From positions 1 to 64,000 of the forward strand of contig CBFHKY010000008.1 in assembly GCA_965656525.1 (NCBI GenBank): a stretch of DNA of 64,000 bases. Direction: 5' to 3'. The stretch is from Pseudomaricurvus sp965656525 (GTDB lineage: Bacteria; Pseudomonadota; Gammaproteobacteria; Pseudomonadales; Cellvibrionaceae). Positions 52,553 through 61,736 of this stretch are shown piece after piece. The notes beneath the pieces were generated by a model. The model was not told the DNA's origin and searched no databases. It was given only the letters and a program-made list of their open reading frames with translations. The stretch's first letter is position 1, and every line of letters starts with the position of its first letter. The translations under genes were made by a program, and so were the position numbers.

Positions 52553-54604
52553 ATGAAACGGATGAGACTGACGGCGATGACGCTATGTTGGGTGATAGCG
52601 AGCCATGCCCAAACCGAGCCGGCTTCCCCTTGGTTAGAAGAGGTATCGGTTACGGGTCGACGCGAAGCTCAGCCAACGGCTAGCCTATTGGGGGCTGCCA
52701 GCCAAGTTAATGCTGCGGTGCTGGAGCGGGTTGGGCACGTGCACTTGCAAGAGGTGGCCGTGCGCATACCTGGGGTGTGGCTGAGCAGAGGTAACGGGCA
52801 GGAAATGCTGGTTGCTGTGCGCTCCCCAGTCTACACCGGTGCTGGTTCTTGTGGAGAGGTATTGATCGCCGAAAACGGTGTTCCCATTCGGCCCTCTGGC
52901 CTGTGTAATGTGAATCAACTGTTTGAAGTTAACACCGAACAAGCTCGCGGGTTGGAAGTCTGGCGCGGGGCGGGGACGGTGTTTTATGGATCGAATGCTG
53001 TGCATGGCGTGATCAACACCTTACCGCCAGCGCTGGATTCAAGAAGCTTAAGTCTGGAGGCAGGCAGTCAAGATTTCTATCGTCTGAAGTGGTCAAATGG
53101 AGTTCGTACTGACAACCAAAGCCTTCATTTTGCACTACATGGCACTTCCGCCGGAGATGTGAAAGACCATGCCGGTGTCGATCAGCAAAAGATGTCGTTG
53201 CAGCACCGTTATCAAGCCTCTACCTATCAAGTGTCTTCCTTACTCAGTGCCACCAATTTGAATCAAGAAACCTCTGGCTTTATTCGTGGGAAAGGCGCTT
53301 ATGCGCTAGCGGATTGGAAAGACAACCCAAACCCAGAAGCTTACCGAGAGGCATCTTCGGTGCGAATCAGCACTCGTATTGAAAACCGTGTCGACAGTCA
53401 AGATACGCACTGGCAAGTTACGCCTTATTACCGGCGCAGTAAGATGCGCTTTTTACAGCATTACTTACCGGGCCAGCCGTGGGAAGAAAATGGCCAAACC
53501 AGTGCAGGGGTCATGTCGAGCATCCGTTGGATGCCGGAGTCTGATCTGACCCTGTGGTTCGGTGCGGAGGCGGAAGTCGCCAGCATGCAGGTTAAAGAAT
53601 ACCAAGCTGATGTGTTTATAAGTGCTGGCAATCCACGCTTTCAAGGCGCACATTACGATTTTTCCGTGGACAGCGATTTGTTGGCCGTGTTCGTTAACAG
53701 CGAATGGCAGTGGCGTGAACATTGGTTTGCCGAACTGGGGTTGCGCTATGAGCGGCTCAACTACGACTATGACAATCAGCTGTTATCAGGTACTGGAAAA
53801 GACGATGGAACCACTTGCGGTGGGGGTGCGTGTCGATACTTGCGGCTGGACGACCGAGAAGATCGTTTTGCGAACGTTAGCGGCCACGTTGGTGTTCGCA
53901 CAGATTTGGCCAATGGCTGGCACGCATACACTCGTCTGGCTCGTGCGTACCGAGCACCACAGATCAATGAACGCTATCGTTTATTGGCGGGGCAGTCGGC
54001 TGAAGAATTTGATAAAAAGCAAATAGACAGCTTGGAGTTTGGCGTACGCTACGAACAAGATACGATGCGTTTTCGTCTCAGCAGTTATTATATGCGTAAA
54101 GAAGACGCTGTGTTATCGGCCTCAAATAATGCGACTGTGGGCGATGGTGAAACTGATCACCTTGGTGTGGAGTGGGAGCTCGATGCCATGGTTGCTGAGC
54201 GCTGGCAGTTAACTACAGCGATTAGCTGGGCAAAGCATGAAATTAAATCGGCCAGTCTATTAGCTGGAAAGGATGTTAGTGGTAACGTTATGGATACCGC
54301 GCCACGTTGGATGGGCAGTGTTCAGATAGGGTATCTGGCGACTCAAGGGTGGCGTGCGGAGTTGGAAATGTCACACCTTGGCGAGTATTTTGTGGATGCA
54401 GAAAATGAGCATCGATACCCAGGGCATACGATTTGGAACGGCGTGCTCCAGTGGCCTATCGCACCCCAATGGCAGGGACGTTTGCGTTTACAAAATCTCT
54501 TTGACAAACGCTATGCTGAGCGAGCTGACTATGCGTTCGGTGATTACCGTTATTTTACTGGTCAGCCCAGAGGGGCCTATTTAGAAATTCGTCACCAATG
54601 GTGA
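52553..54604 (+). CDS. TonB-dependent outer-membrane receptor
   Basis: About 683 residues. A signal peptide (MTLCWVIASHA) is followed by a TonB-box-like segment (LEEVSVTGRRE), the plug domain (about 50-165; VRIPGVWLSRGNG, GLEVWRGAGTVFYGSNAVHG VINT style end) and a 22-strand-type barrel ending in aromatic residues (LEIRHQW). Two Cys (SCGEV and LCNV) in the plug and two in a barrel loop (TCGGGACRYL) may pair. No Fur box or cobalamin riboswitch is seen upstream, so the ligand is unknown. A GTG at 52550 or a TTG at 52529 are alternative starts. Confidence 0.9.
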   Translation: MKRMRLTAMTLCWVIASHAQTEPASPWLEEVSVTGRREAQPTASLLGAASQVNAAVLERVGHVHLQEVAVRIPGVWLSRGNGQEMLVAVRSPVYTGAGSCGEVLIAENGVPIRPSGLCNVNQLFEVNTEQARGLEVWRGAGTVFYGSNAVHGVINTLPPALDSRSLSLEAGSQDFYRLKWSNGVRTDNQSLHFALHGTSAGDVKDHAGVDQQKMSLQHRYQASTYQVSSLLSATNLNQETSGFIRGKGAYALADWKDNPNPEAYREASSVRISTRIENRVDSQDTHWQVTPYYRRSKMRFLQHYLPGQPWEENGQTSAGVMSSIRWMPESDLTLWFGAEAEVASMQVKEYQADVFISAGNPRFQGAHYDFSVDSDLLAVFVNSEWQWREHWFAELGLRYERLNYDYDNQLLSGTGKDDGTTCGGGACRYLRLDDREDRFANVSGHVGVRTDLANGWHAYTRLARAYRAPQINERYRLLAGQSAEEFDKKQIDSLEFGVRYEQDTMRFRLSSYYMRKEDAVLSASNNATVGDGETDHLGVEWELDAMVAERWQLTTAISWAKHEIKSASLLAGKDVSGNVMDTAPRWMGSVQIGYLATQGWRAELEMSHLGEYFVDAENEHRYPGHTIWNGVLQWPIAPQWQGRLRLQNLFDKRYAERADYAFGDYRYFTGQPRGAYLEIRHQW

Positions 54605-54623
54605 GTGAACCTTTCTTAGTGGC

Positions 54624-55277
54624 TTATCGCCAATACGTTTCCCAGGCGTCCATCACTCGGGCAGGGTACCAATATTGGCCATAGCTACCGTTGTAGCGGG
54701 CCAGTGCCTCGGTCAGTTGCCCTTGCGCACGATCCAAATAATGTTTCAGGATGGCACAGCCATAACGAAGATTGGTGTCGATATCCGTTAGATTGTCTTC
54801 AGGGTGGCCAATCTCATGTTTCCAAAAAGGCATCACCTGCATCATCCCTTGTGCGCCAACACGTGAAACAGCAAAACGATCAAAATGACTTTCTACTTCG
54901 ATGAGGGCGAGCACAATTTCAGGTTCTAGATCGGCATTACGTGCCGCTTGATGAATACGGCGTAACAAATCTAAACGTTTGTCAGGGTCTTTGATAAAGC
55001 GTGCCAGTGAATCCTGCTTAGATACCAACCACACTTCAGCATCAAATCGGTCAGTAAAACTGTCGCTGTCATCAATAGCGCGCTTTAAAGCGTGTTTCAA
55101 TTGTAGATCGATAGATGATGGGGTGGTGAGTTGCTTGTCTTGTGAGGGCAAATCACTCGTTGAAAGGGCCTCTTGAGCGTAAACCCCCATACTTGTGCAA
55201 ATGCTTAAGGCAAGTGTGGCACCGGTACGCAACAGCCATCGCCCTGTAAATTGTTTAGCCACAAGTGACATGCCCAT
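54624..55277 (-). CDS. Lytic transglycosylase, SLT domain
   Basis: About 217 residues from ATG 55277, with a signal peptide (TGATLALSICTSMGVYA). The SLT (goose-lysozyme-like) domain has the catalytic Glu in LALIEVESHFDRFAVS, then VGAQGMMQVMP and LARYNGSYGQYWYPARV. It cleaves peptidoglycan glycan strands in the periplasm. The frame extends to a GTG at 55361; neither start has a good ribosome site. Lies 15-100 bases downstream of proS on the same strand. Confidence 0.88.
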   Translation of the reverse strand: MGMSLVAKQFTGRWLLRTGATLALSICTSMGVYAQEALSTSDLPSQDKQLTTPSSIDLQLKHALKRAIDDSDSFTDRFDAEVWLVSKQDSLARFIKDPDKRLDLLRRIHQAARNADLEPEIVLALIEVESHFDRFAVSRVGAQGMMQVMPFWKHEIGHPEDNLTDIDTNLRYGCAILKHYLDRAQGQLTEALARYNGSYGQYWYPARVMDAWETYWR

Positions 55278-55376
55278 AGTGGTAGAGGAATCATGAGTGC
55301 CTTTCAGCTCGCGGACATTGCGCCAGCGCGACGCTGAAAAGGCAGTTTCAATTTGGCTCACGAAAGCAACTTGATA

Positions 55377-57110
55377 TTACTGCGCTGTTGCCAATGCTTG
55401 CTTGATAAAGTTTAGCAAACCTTCGGCTGGCAGATCTTGCTTCTCGGCATCGCGACGAGCTTTGTATTCGACGGTATTGCTTTCCAGCCCGCGATCACCC
55501 ACGACTATTCGGTGAGGTATGCCCATCAACTCCACATCAGCGAGCATGCCACCCAAGCGCGCCTTTTCTTCGTCCATGAACAGAACATCGATACCTGCCG
55601 CCTCAAGATCGGCGTACAGTTGTTCGCAAAACGCTCTTACCGCGTCGGACTTGTTCATATTGATCGGTACCAGCGCCAATTGGAAGGGCGCGATAGCCGT
55701 AGGCCAGATGATGCCGTTATCGTCGTAGTTTTGCTCGATCGCAGATGCCACAACACGGCTTACCCCTATGCCGTAGCAGCCCATCGTCATCAGTTGTTCT
55801 TTGCCGTTCACATCCAATACGGTGGCACGCATAGCTTCACTGTATTTTTGGCCCAGCTGAAAGATGTGACCAACTTCAATACCACGCTTGATTTCAAGAG
55901 TGCCTTGACCACATGGGCTTGGATCACCCACCACTACATTGCGCAAATCAGCGACGGTTGTCAGTGGTAGGTCTCGCTCCCAGTTAACCCCTGTGAGGTG
56001 AAAACCGTCTTTATTTGCGCCGCAGGCAAAGTCAGCAACTACGGCAGCACTGCGGTCGACAATGACAGGAATGGTCAGTCCAACCGGGCCGATAGAGCCA
56101 ACGCTGCAATCCAGTGCTTCTTTGATTTTTGCCTCTGGAGCAAAACAAAGAGGGGCCGCAACACCTTCCAGTTTTTCGGCTTTTAGGTCGTTCAGCTCGT
56201 GGTCACCACGCAGCACCAGTGCCACTAAGCCTTGGGTCCCATCTTCGTCAGCCTCGGCGAGTACGATTAGCGTTTTTAATACCTGTGCAGCGGGCATTTC
56301 TAAACACTTAACGATGTCTTCAATGGAATGCTGCCCTGGCGTTGCAATTTCGCTCATTTCTTGCGTTGGGGTTGGGCATTTGTCGATGCTAGGAATGGCT
56401 TCGGCTAATTCTACGTTAGCGGCGTAGTCGCTACCGGTGCTGAAGGCAATATCGTCTTCGCCGCTATCTGCCAGTACGTGAAACTCGTGTGAGCTAGAGC
56501 CCCCAATCGATCCTGTGTCGGCCAAGACGGGGCGAAAATCTAAGCCTATACGGCTGAACACATTACAATAGGCGCTGTGCATCACGTCGTAGGTCTGTTG
56601 CAGACAATCTTGTGTCAGGTGGAAAGAGTAAGCATCCTTCATGGTGAACTCACGAGCACGCATAATGCCAAAACGCGGACGCACCTCATCGCGAAACTTA
56701 GTTTGTACCTGATAAAAATTGGCAGGCAGCTGCTTATAGCTCTTCAGTTCATTGCGTATCAGATCGGTGATGACCTCTTCGTGAGTCGGCCCCAAGCAAA
56801 AGCCATTACTATGCCGATCTTCAATACGTAACAATTCTGGGCCGTATTGTTCCCAGCGACCGGACTCTTGCCACAGTTCGGCTGGCTGTACGACGGGCAT
56901 CAACACCTCTAGGGCGCCGGCACGGTCCATTTCTTCGCGTACAATATTTTCTACTTTTCGTAAGACTTTGAGTCCCATAGGCAGCCAAGTGTAAAGGCCC
57001 GATGCAAGTTGGCGAATCATGCCAGAGCGCAACATCAATTGGTGGCTGATGGCTACGGCATCAGATGGATTTTGTTTAAGCGTGGCAATGAGAAAACGGC
57101 TGGCTCGCAT
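55377..57110 (-). CDS. proS: Prolyl-tRNA synthetase
   Basis: A 577-residue bacterial class II synthetase. Motif 1 and 2 (MRASRFLIATLKQNPSDAVA, then FRDEVRPRFGIMRAREFTMKD), the inserted editing (INS) domain at about 225-385 and motif 3 (GCYGIGVSRVVASAIEQ) are followed by the anticodon-binding domain. Length is near E. coli ProS (572). Divergent from the HIT gene. Confidence 0.97.
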   Translation of the reverse strand: MRASRFLIATLKQNPSDAVAISHQLMLRSGMIRQLASGLYTWLPMGLKVLRKVENIVREEMDRAGALEVLMPVVQPAELWQESGRWEQYGPELLRIEDRHSNGFCLGPTHEEVITDLIRNELKSYKQLPANFYQVQTKFRDEVRPRFGIMRAREFTMKDAYSFHLTQDCLQQTYDVMHSAYCNVFSRIGLDFRPVLADTGSIGGSSSHEFHVLADSGEDDIAFSTGSDYAANVELAEAIPSIDKCPTPTQEMSEIATPGQHSIEDIVKCLEMPAAQVLKTLIVLAEADEDGTQGLVALVLRGDHELNDLKAEKLEGVAAPLCFAPEAKIKEALDCSVGSIGPVGLTIPVIVDRSAAVVADFACGANKDGFHLTGVNWERDLPLTTVADLRNVVVGDPSPCGQGTLEIKRGIEVGHIFQLGQKYSEAMRATVLDVNGKEQLMTMGCYGIGVSRVVASAIEQNYDDNGIIWPTAIAPFQLALVPINMNKSDAVRAFCEQLYADLEAAGIDVLFMDEEKARLGGMLADVELMGIPHRIVVGDRGLESNTVEYKARRDAEKQDLPAEGLLNFIKQALATAQ

Positions 57111-57194
57111 AACGCTGAGAATCTCTACTAGGTGAATTTAAATAAGGAGGGTATTCTAAAGGCGTTGTTCAGTTGGGGAAAGGAGGAAACATCA

Positions 57195-57644
57195 ATGTCT
57201 GAACTTGATGTACAACAACGCTTTGATTTGCACGATCAGTTGGCTGAAGATTGTGTGGTAGTGGGGCACTTCCCTCTATCGATGGTGTTGCTCAGTAAAG
57301 ATGCAAATTACCCTTGGTGTATATTGGTCCCACGCCGTAAAGGTTTGCGGGAAATACACCATATGTCCCGTGAAGACCGTCTGCAGTTGAGTGACGAGTC
57401 GTGTCATTTATCTGAAGTGATGGCCGACCTGTACGTGCCGGATAAGATCAATGTCGCCGCTCTTGGTAATATGGTGCCACAGTTACATGTGCATCATATT
57501 GCTCGGTTTAAGCGAGATTTGGCATGGCCCAGCCCCGTCTGGGGGATGGCGGAGCCAAGCCAGTATTCAGAAGATGCGCTGAATGATCGCTTAGAGCACC
57601 TGCGCAGCGCGTTGGCCGGTGAGGATTTTACATCTGCGACGTAG
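57195..57644 (+). CDS. HIT family protein
   Basis: 149 residues. The histidine-triad motif QLHVHHIARFKRD is near 100 and LVPRRKGLREIH is the preceding family mark. HIT proteins are nucleotide-phosphate hydrolases or transferases. ATG 57195 follows AAGGAGGAAAC and is clearly better than the in-frame ATG at 57132. Followed by a strong bidirectional terminator. Confidence 0.88.
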   Translation: MSELDVQQRFDLHDQLAEDCVVVGHFPLSMVLLSKDANYPWCILVPRRKGLREIHHMSREDRLQLSDESCHLSEVMADLYVPDKINVAALGNMVPQLHVHHIARFKRDLAWPSPVWGMAEPSQYSEDALNDRLEHLRSALAGEDFTSAT

Positions 57645-57667
57645 CGCAGGCTTGGTGTAAACGGTAC

Positions 57668-57709
57668 AGACACAAAAAAACCGCGATAATTCGCGGTTTT
57701 TTTGTGTCT
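57668..57709. terminator. Bidirectional Rho-independent terminator
   Basis: Perfect 19-base arms (57668-57686 and 57691-57709) around a TAAT loop. The core is ACCGCGA/TCGCGGT, with A7 on the left and T7 on the right, so it works as a terminator for the HIT gene (plus) and the HU-like gene (minus). Confidence 0.95.
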
Positions 57710-57728
57710 TCAATACGCCGTTATTGGC

Positions 57729-58169
57729 TTAAAGAGTCATATCTTTAAGCTTCTTCAGTGGTCGTACTTTTACCTGAACACTGGCAGGCTTGGCCGCTAC
57801 ATCCATTGTTTCGCCCGGTTTGAACGGGTTAGGTACGTTTTTGCGAGCGCGGCGAGCGGGTTTTTTAATCGCACTGATTTTCATCAGGCCTGGCAATACA
57901 AATTCACCAACAGAGCGTTTTTTGATGTGGCCTTCAATAATATCGCTTAGCTCATCCAAAACGCCCTGAACCTGCTTTCTACTGAGGTCAGTATTCTCTG
58001 CGATTTGAGTAAGAATTTGAGTTTTGGTGAAGCGCTCTTGAACCGCTTTTACCTTTTTGGCCGCTGGTGCAGGTTTGACAGCGGCTTTCGCCTTCGCGGC
58101 AACCTTCGTTTTGGGTGCGGCGGCTTTTTTAGCGGGCGCTTTCTTAGTAGGTGTTTTGCGTGCGGCCAT
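57729..58169 (-). CDS. HU-family DNA-binding protein with histone H1-like tail
   Basis: 146 residues. Residues 1-43 are Lys/Ala/Pro-rich (MAARKTPTKKAPAKKAAAP), like histone H1 tails and AlgP-type repeats; 46-146 are an HU/IHF fold (FTKTQILTQIAENTDLSRKQ, EFVLPGLMKIS, and the DNA-binding arm ARKNVPNPFKPGETM). The arm sequence N-P-F-K-P-G-E differs from canonical R-N-P-x-T-G. It likely compacts the nucleoid. Ends in the shared terminator at 57668-57709. Confidence 0.88.
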   Translation of the reverse strand: MAARKTPTKKAPAKKAAAPKTKVAAKAKAAVKPAPAAKKVKAVQERFTKTQILTQIAENTDLSRKQVQGVLDELSDIIEGHIKKRSVGEFVLPGLMKISAIKKPARRARKNVPNPFKPGETMDVAAKPASVQVKVRPLKKLKDMTL

Positions 58170-58606
58170 AATGTGATTCCTTTTAGGCTGGCAATGTATT
58201 TAAGGGTGGTCGTTCAAATGGCACCTGTTTAAGGGTACTGTTTTAAAGATGTACTGTTTTAGATGTTTAGAAGTACCGTGCCAAAATTGACGTTATTTGA
58301 AATGCTGTCTGAGTATGGCGCCATTGTTATAATGATCGCGTTTATAAAAAACCCTGTTTTTATAGGCTAAAACGTATGGTGCTACGCTTGGGCACTATGT
58401 ATAAAGGATTATTTAGACGCAATCAACAAAAAACTGCGTGCTACGTCAGCAGGGGCAAAGGCCTTTTGGTCGGTCAGCGTCAGCGGTGTTGGCGTTCTCT
58501 TGTGCTTTAATCAAAGGTGTTTGCTAGGGTATAATCGCCCGTTTTTATGGGTTGCCCAGAGTTTTAGGGCTTGGTTGTTCTAAGTTCATAACGTTTGGAT
58601 CGATTT
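58170..58606. other. Divergent intergenic region between the HU-like gene and fmdB
   Basis: 437 bases without a convincing ORF. An AT-only hairpin (TATAAAAA at 58343-58350 with TTTTTATA at 58357-58364) and a TATAAT at 58328 lie in the middle; a strong -10 for fmdB-aspS is at 58530. The left part should hold the HU-like promoter, which I cannot place. Confidence 0.5.
58530..58535 (+). promoter_or_regulatory. Probable -10 of the fmdB-aspS promoter
   Basis: Exact TATAAT followed by CGCCCG. The best -35 is TTTAAT at 58506-58511 with an 18-base spacer, a weak match. It is 72 bases before the fmdB ATG. Confidence 0.55.
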
Positions 58607-58861
58607 ATGCCGATTTATGAATACGAATGTGGTGCTTGTAAGCATCAAATGGAAGCTCTGCAAAAAATGAGCGACCCCGCACTGGTTCAATGTCCATCTT
58701 GCCAAAAGCCAGAACTGAAAAAGCTGATATCTGCGGTAGGCTTTCGTCTAGCGGGCAGTGGCTGGTATGAAACGGACTTCAAAACGGGCAATAAAAAGAA
58801 AAATCTTGCCGGTGATTCAGGAGCTTCAACAGCGAGCCCTGCATCGGCATCGAGCGATTAG
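58607..58861 (+). CDS. FmdB-family zinc-ribbon protein
   Basis: 84 residues. MPIYEYECGACKHQMEALQ and VQCPSCQKPELKKLISAVGF are the family marks: two CxxC pairs bind one zinc. The tail is Ser/Ala-rich. ATG 58607 is preferred over one four codons upstream. It precedes aspS, as in many Proteobacteria. Function is unclear despite the name (putative regulatory protein). Confidence 0.92.
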   Translation: MPIYEYECGACKHQMEALQKMSDPALVQCPSCQKPELKKLISAVGFRLAGSGWYETDFKTGNKKKNLAGDSGASTASPASASSD

Positions 58862-58987
58862 CGTGGTAGACAGCTGAGGCGAGCCTATGAAAGGTGGCCT
58901 TGGTTGATTGTCTCCGACGCAGTGCGCACGACAGTGGTTCATGCGACAAATTGTACATACGACTCTATTTATTACAGGAAAACAACT

Positions 58988-60754
58988 ATGCGCACCCAAT
59001 ATTGCGGCGCTCTCAATGCCTCATTTATCGATCAAGAAGTCACTCTTTGCGGTTGGGTTGACCGCCGCCGTGATCATGGTGGGGTGATTTTTATCGATTT
59101 ACGCGATCGCGACGGCATTGTGCAGGTGGTTTTCGACCCAGATGCCCAAGACTTTTTCCAAAAAGCCGATACCGTTCGAAGTGAGTATGTACTTCAAGTG
59201 AAAGGCCGTGTTCGCGCTCGTTCTGAGGCAACCGTAAACCCAAATATGCCAACAGGCGAAGTGGAAGTTTATGGTTTAGAAGTAGACATTCTGAACAGCG
59301 CAGAAACTCCCCCGTTTCCGCTTCACGATCAAGGTGTGGGCGAAGATGTGCGCTTGAAGTATCGCTATGTAGATTTGCGTCGTCCAGAAATGCAAAATCG
59401 TCTGCGTTTTCGCTCAAAAGTGACTACGGCAATTCGTAATTACTTAGATGAAAACGGCTTTTTAGATATCGAAACGCCTATTCTTACCCGCGCAACTCCA
59501 GAAGGTGCTCGTGACTATCTCGTGCCATCGCGTACTCACGAAGGTAAGTTTTTTGCACTGCCGCAATCACCACAGCTGTTCAAGCAGTTGCTGATGGTGT
59601 CCGGTTTTGATCGTTATTATCAGATTGCTAAGTGTTTTCGCGATGAAGATCTGCGAGCAGATCGCCAGCCGGAATTTACTCAAATCGATTTAGAAACCTC
59701 TTTCATGAGTGAAGAGGAAATCATGTCCATCACAGAGGGCATGGTTCGTAAGTTATTTTTGGATTTGCAAGGTGTTGATTTGGGCGATTTCCCACGCATG
59801 CCATTTGCAGAGGCGATGGAAAAGTACGGCTCAGACAAGCCCGATTTGCGTATTCCTCTGGAACTGGTCGAAATCAAAGATCTATTGAAGGATATCGATT
59901 TCAAAGTATTTGCTGGACCAGCCAACGACCCTAAATGCCGAGTTACAGCCTTAAAAGTGCCGGGTGGCTCAACGATCTCCCGTAAGCAAATTGATGACTA
60001 CACGAAATTCGTGAGCATTTATGGCGCCAAGGGTTTGGCGTGGATCAAGGTCAATGACCTAGCGGCGGGCATAGAGGGCTTGCAGTCGCCTATCATCAAG
60101 TTCTTGGGCGACGATGTGACTATGAACATTATGAATCGCTTGGATGCTCAAGACGGCGATATTATTTTCTTTGGTGCTGACACGGTCAAAGTGGTTACGG
60201 AAGCTCTAGGGGCGCTGCGCTGTAAAATCGGTGAAGATTTGGATCTCTACACCTGCGAGTGGGCACCTTTGTGGGTGGTTGACTTCCCCATGTTTGAAGC
60301 GATTGAAGGGGGCGTGACTGCATTGCACCACCCGTTTACTGCGCCTTCATGTTCGGCCGAAGAGCTCGCTGCAGATCCGGTTTCAGCATTGTCTCAAGCT
60401 TACGATATGGTGCTCAATGGCACAGAGCTGGGTGGTGGCTCGGTACGTATTCACGATCAGGCGATGCAACAAACCGTGTTTCAGATTTTGGGCATTGATG
60501 AAGCCGAGCAGCGTGAAAAGTTTGGTTTCTTACTGGATGCACTGCAATACGGTGCGCCGCCACACGGTGGTCTGGCTTTTGGCTTGGATCGTTTGATTAT
60601 GTTGATGACTGGAGCCCAGTCTATTCGCGACGTGATTGCCTTTCCGAAAACACAATCCGCTGCTTGTGTGTTGACAGACGCCCCAGGGGCCGTGGAAAAC
60701 GACCAACTGCGCGAGTTGAATATCCGACTCAAGAAAAAAGAGTCTAATGTTTAA
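58988..60754 (+). CDS. aspS: Aspartyl-tRNA synthetase
   Basis: A 588-residue bacterial-type class II synthetase. The N-terminal OB domain (LCGWVDRRRDHGGVIFIDLR) is followed by motif 2 (IAKCFRDEDLRADRQPEFTQ), a GAD insert at about 285-400, and motif 3 (GLAFGLDRLIMLM). ATG 58988 gives MRTQYCGALN; an upstream extension to 58904 is not conserved. Confidence 0.97.
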   Translation: MRTQYCGALNASFIDQEVTLCGWVDRRRDHGGVIFIDLRDRDGIVQVVFDPDAQDFFQKADTVRSEYVLQVKGRVRARSEATVNPNMPTGEVEVYGLEVDILNSAETPPFPLHDQGVGEDVRLKYRYVDLRRPEMQNRLRFRSKVTTAIRNYLDENGFLDIETPILTRATPEGARDYLVPSRTHEGKFFALPQSPQLFKQLLMVSGFDRYYQIAKCFRDEDLRADRQPEFTQIDLETSFMSEEEIMSITEGMVRKLFLDLQGVDLGDFPRMPFAEAMEKYGSDKPDLRIPLELVEIKDLLKDIDFKVFAGPANDPKCRVTALKVPGGSTISRKQIDDYTKFVSIYGAKGLAWIKVNDLAAGIEGLQSPIIKFLGDDVTMNIMNRLDAQDGDIIFFGADTVKVVTEALGALRCKIGEDLDLYTCEWAPLWVVDFPMFEAIEGGVTALHHPFTAPSCSAEELAADPVSALSQAYDMVLNGTELGGGSVRIHDQAMQQTVFQILGIDEAEQREKFGFLLDALQYGAPPHGGLAFGLDRLIMLMTGAQSIRDVIAFPKTQSAACVLTDAPGAVENDQLRELNIRLKKKESNV

Positions 60755-60769
60755 TTTGCAGTAAGAAAT

Positions 60770-60811
60770 CCCCTGGCAGGGCATGATATTGGCTCATATC
60801 ACTGCCAGGGG
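60770..60811 (+). terminator. Hairpin after aspS
   Basis: CCCCTGGCAG (60770-60779) pairs with CTGCCAGGGG (60802-60811), with an inner TGATAT/ATATCA stem. It is strong but followed only by GTCTTTGG, so it may terminate weakly. Confidence 0.65.
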
Positions 60812-60919
60812 GTCTTTGGCACCTGTTCTCAAGCACAAACACCTAGATACTCCCTTCTTGAGCATTAAATTCACAGAAACCAGTTCTTAAGTGATTTAAA
60901 ATACCCTTCGGAGGTTTGC

Positions 60920-61651
60920 ATGGCTGGCCATAGTAAGTGGGCCAATATTCGACATCGTAAGGCTGCTCAAGATGCCAAGCGGGGTAAGATCTTTACAAAG
61001 CTGATTCGTGAATTGGTGGTGTCGGCCAAAGGTGGGGCAGACCCTGCGGATAACCCTCGTTTACGAGCTGCTGTTGATAAAGCGCTGGGTGCGAATATGA
61101 GACGCGATACCGTTGATAAAGCCATCGCTCGAGGAGCAGGTAACGGTGATGGCGATCATTATGATGAGCTCACCTATGAGGGGTACGCCCCCGGTGGAGT
61201 TGCGATTTTGGTTGAGTGCATGACAGATAACCGCAATCGCACCGTTTCCGATGTGCGTCATGCATTCACCAAGCGAGGCGGTAACCTAGGTACGGACGGT
61301 TCTGTTGCCTACTTGTTTTCTCGTCAGGGGCAGCTGTACTTTTCCAATGTCAACGAAGACGCCTTAATGGAAGCGGCACTGGAAGCCGGTGCGGAAGACA
61401 TTGAAATGAGTGATGATGACTCAGCATTGATCGTGACCGCATTTGAGGATTTTTTATCCGTGAAAGAGGCGCTAGTCGCTGCGGGCTTTCAACCGGAAAG
61501 CGCAGAAGTGACGATGGTGGCGTCCACCACGATAGAGCTTGATACCGAAGCCTCGTTAAAGGTGATGACTTTGGTAGATATGCTTGAAGAGCTAGACGAT
61601 GTTCAAAACGTTTATACCAATGCGGAGTTTGACAGCTCTGCTTTTGAGTAG
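60920..61651 (+). CDS. yebC: YebC/PmpR-family DNA-binding protein
   Basis: A 243-residue protein starting at ATG behind GGAGG. MAGHSKWANIRHRKAAQDAK, GKIFTKLIRELVVSAK and YEGYAPGGVAILVECMTDN are diagnostic. Family members act as transcriptional regulators, and some as translation factors at poly-proline stalls. Precedes ruvC, as is usual. Confidence 0.97.
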   Translation: MAGHSKWANIRHRKAAQDAKRGKIFTKLIRELVVSAKGGADPADNPRLRAAVDKALGANMRRDTVDKAIARGAGNGDGDHYDELTYEGYAPGGVAILVECMTDNRNRTVSDVRHAFTKRGGNLGTDGSVAYLFSRQGQLYFSNVNEDALMEAALEAGAEDIEMSDDDSALIVTAFEDFLSVKEALVAAGFQPESAEVTMVASTTIELDTEASLKVMTLVDMLEELDDVQNVYTNAEFDSSAFE

Positions 61652-61701
61652 CCTGCTTAAGCTTTCAACTTGACCTGCCGATGCTTTACAGACACACTAA
61701 G

Positions 61702-61721
61702 TACTGGATGAAAAAACAGTA
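61702..61721 (+). promoter_or_regulatory. LexA (SOS) box upstream of ruvC
   Basis: TACTGGATGAAAAAACAGTA matches the consensus TACTGT-N8-ACAGTA with one change in the left half (CTGG for CTGT). It lies 15 bases before the ruvC ATG, a good repressor position. Confidence 0.7.
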
Positions 61722-61736
61722 GTAGGGTGGTGCGCT

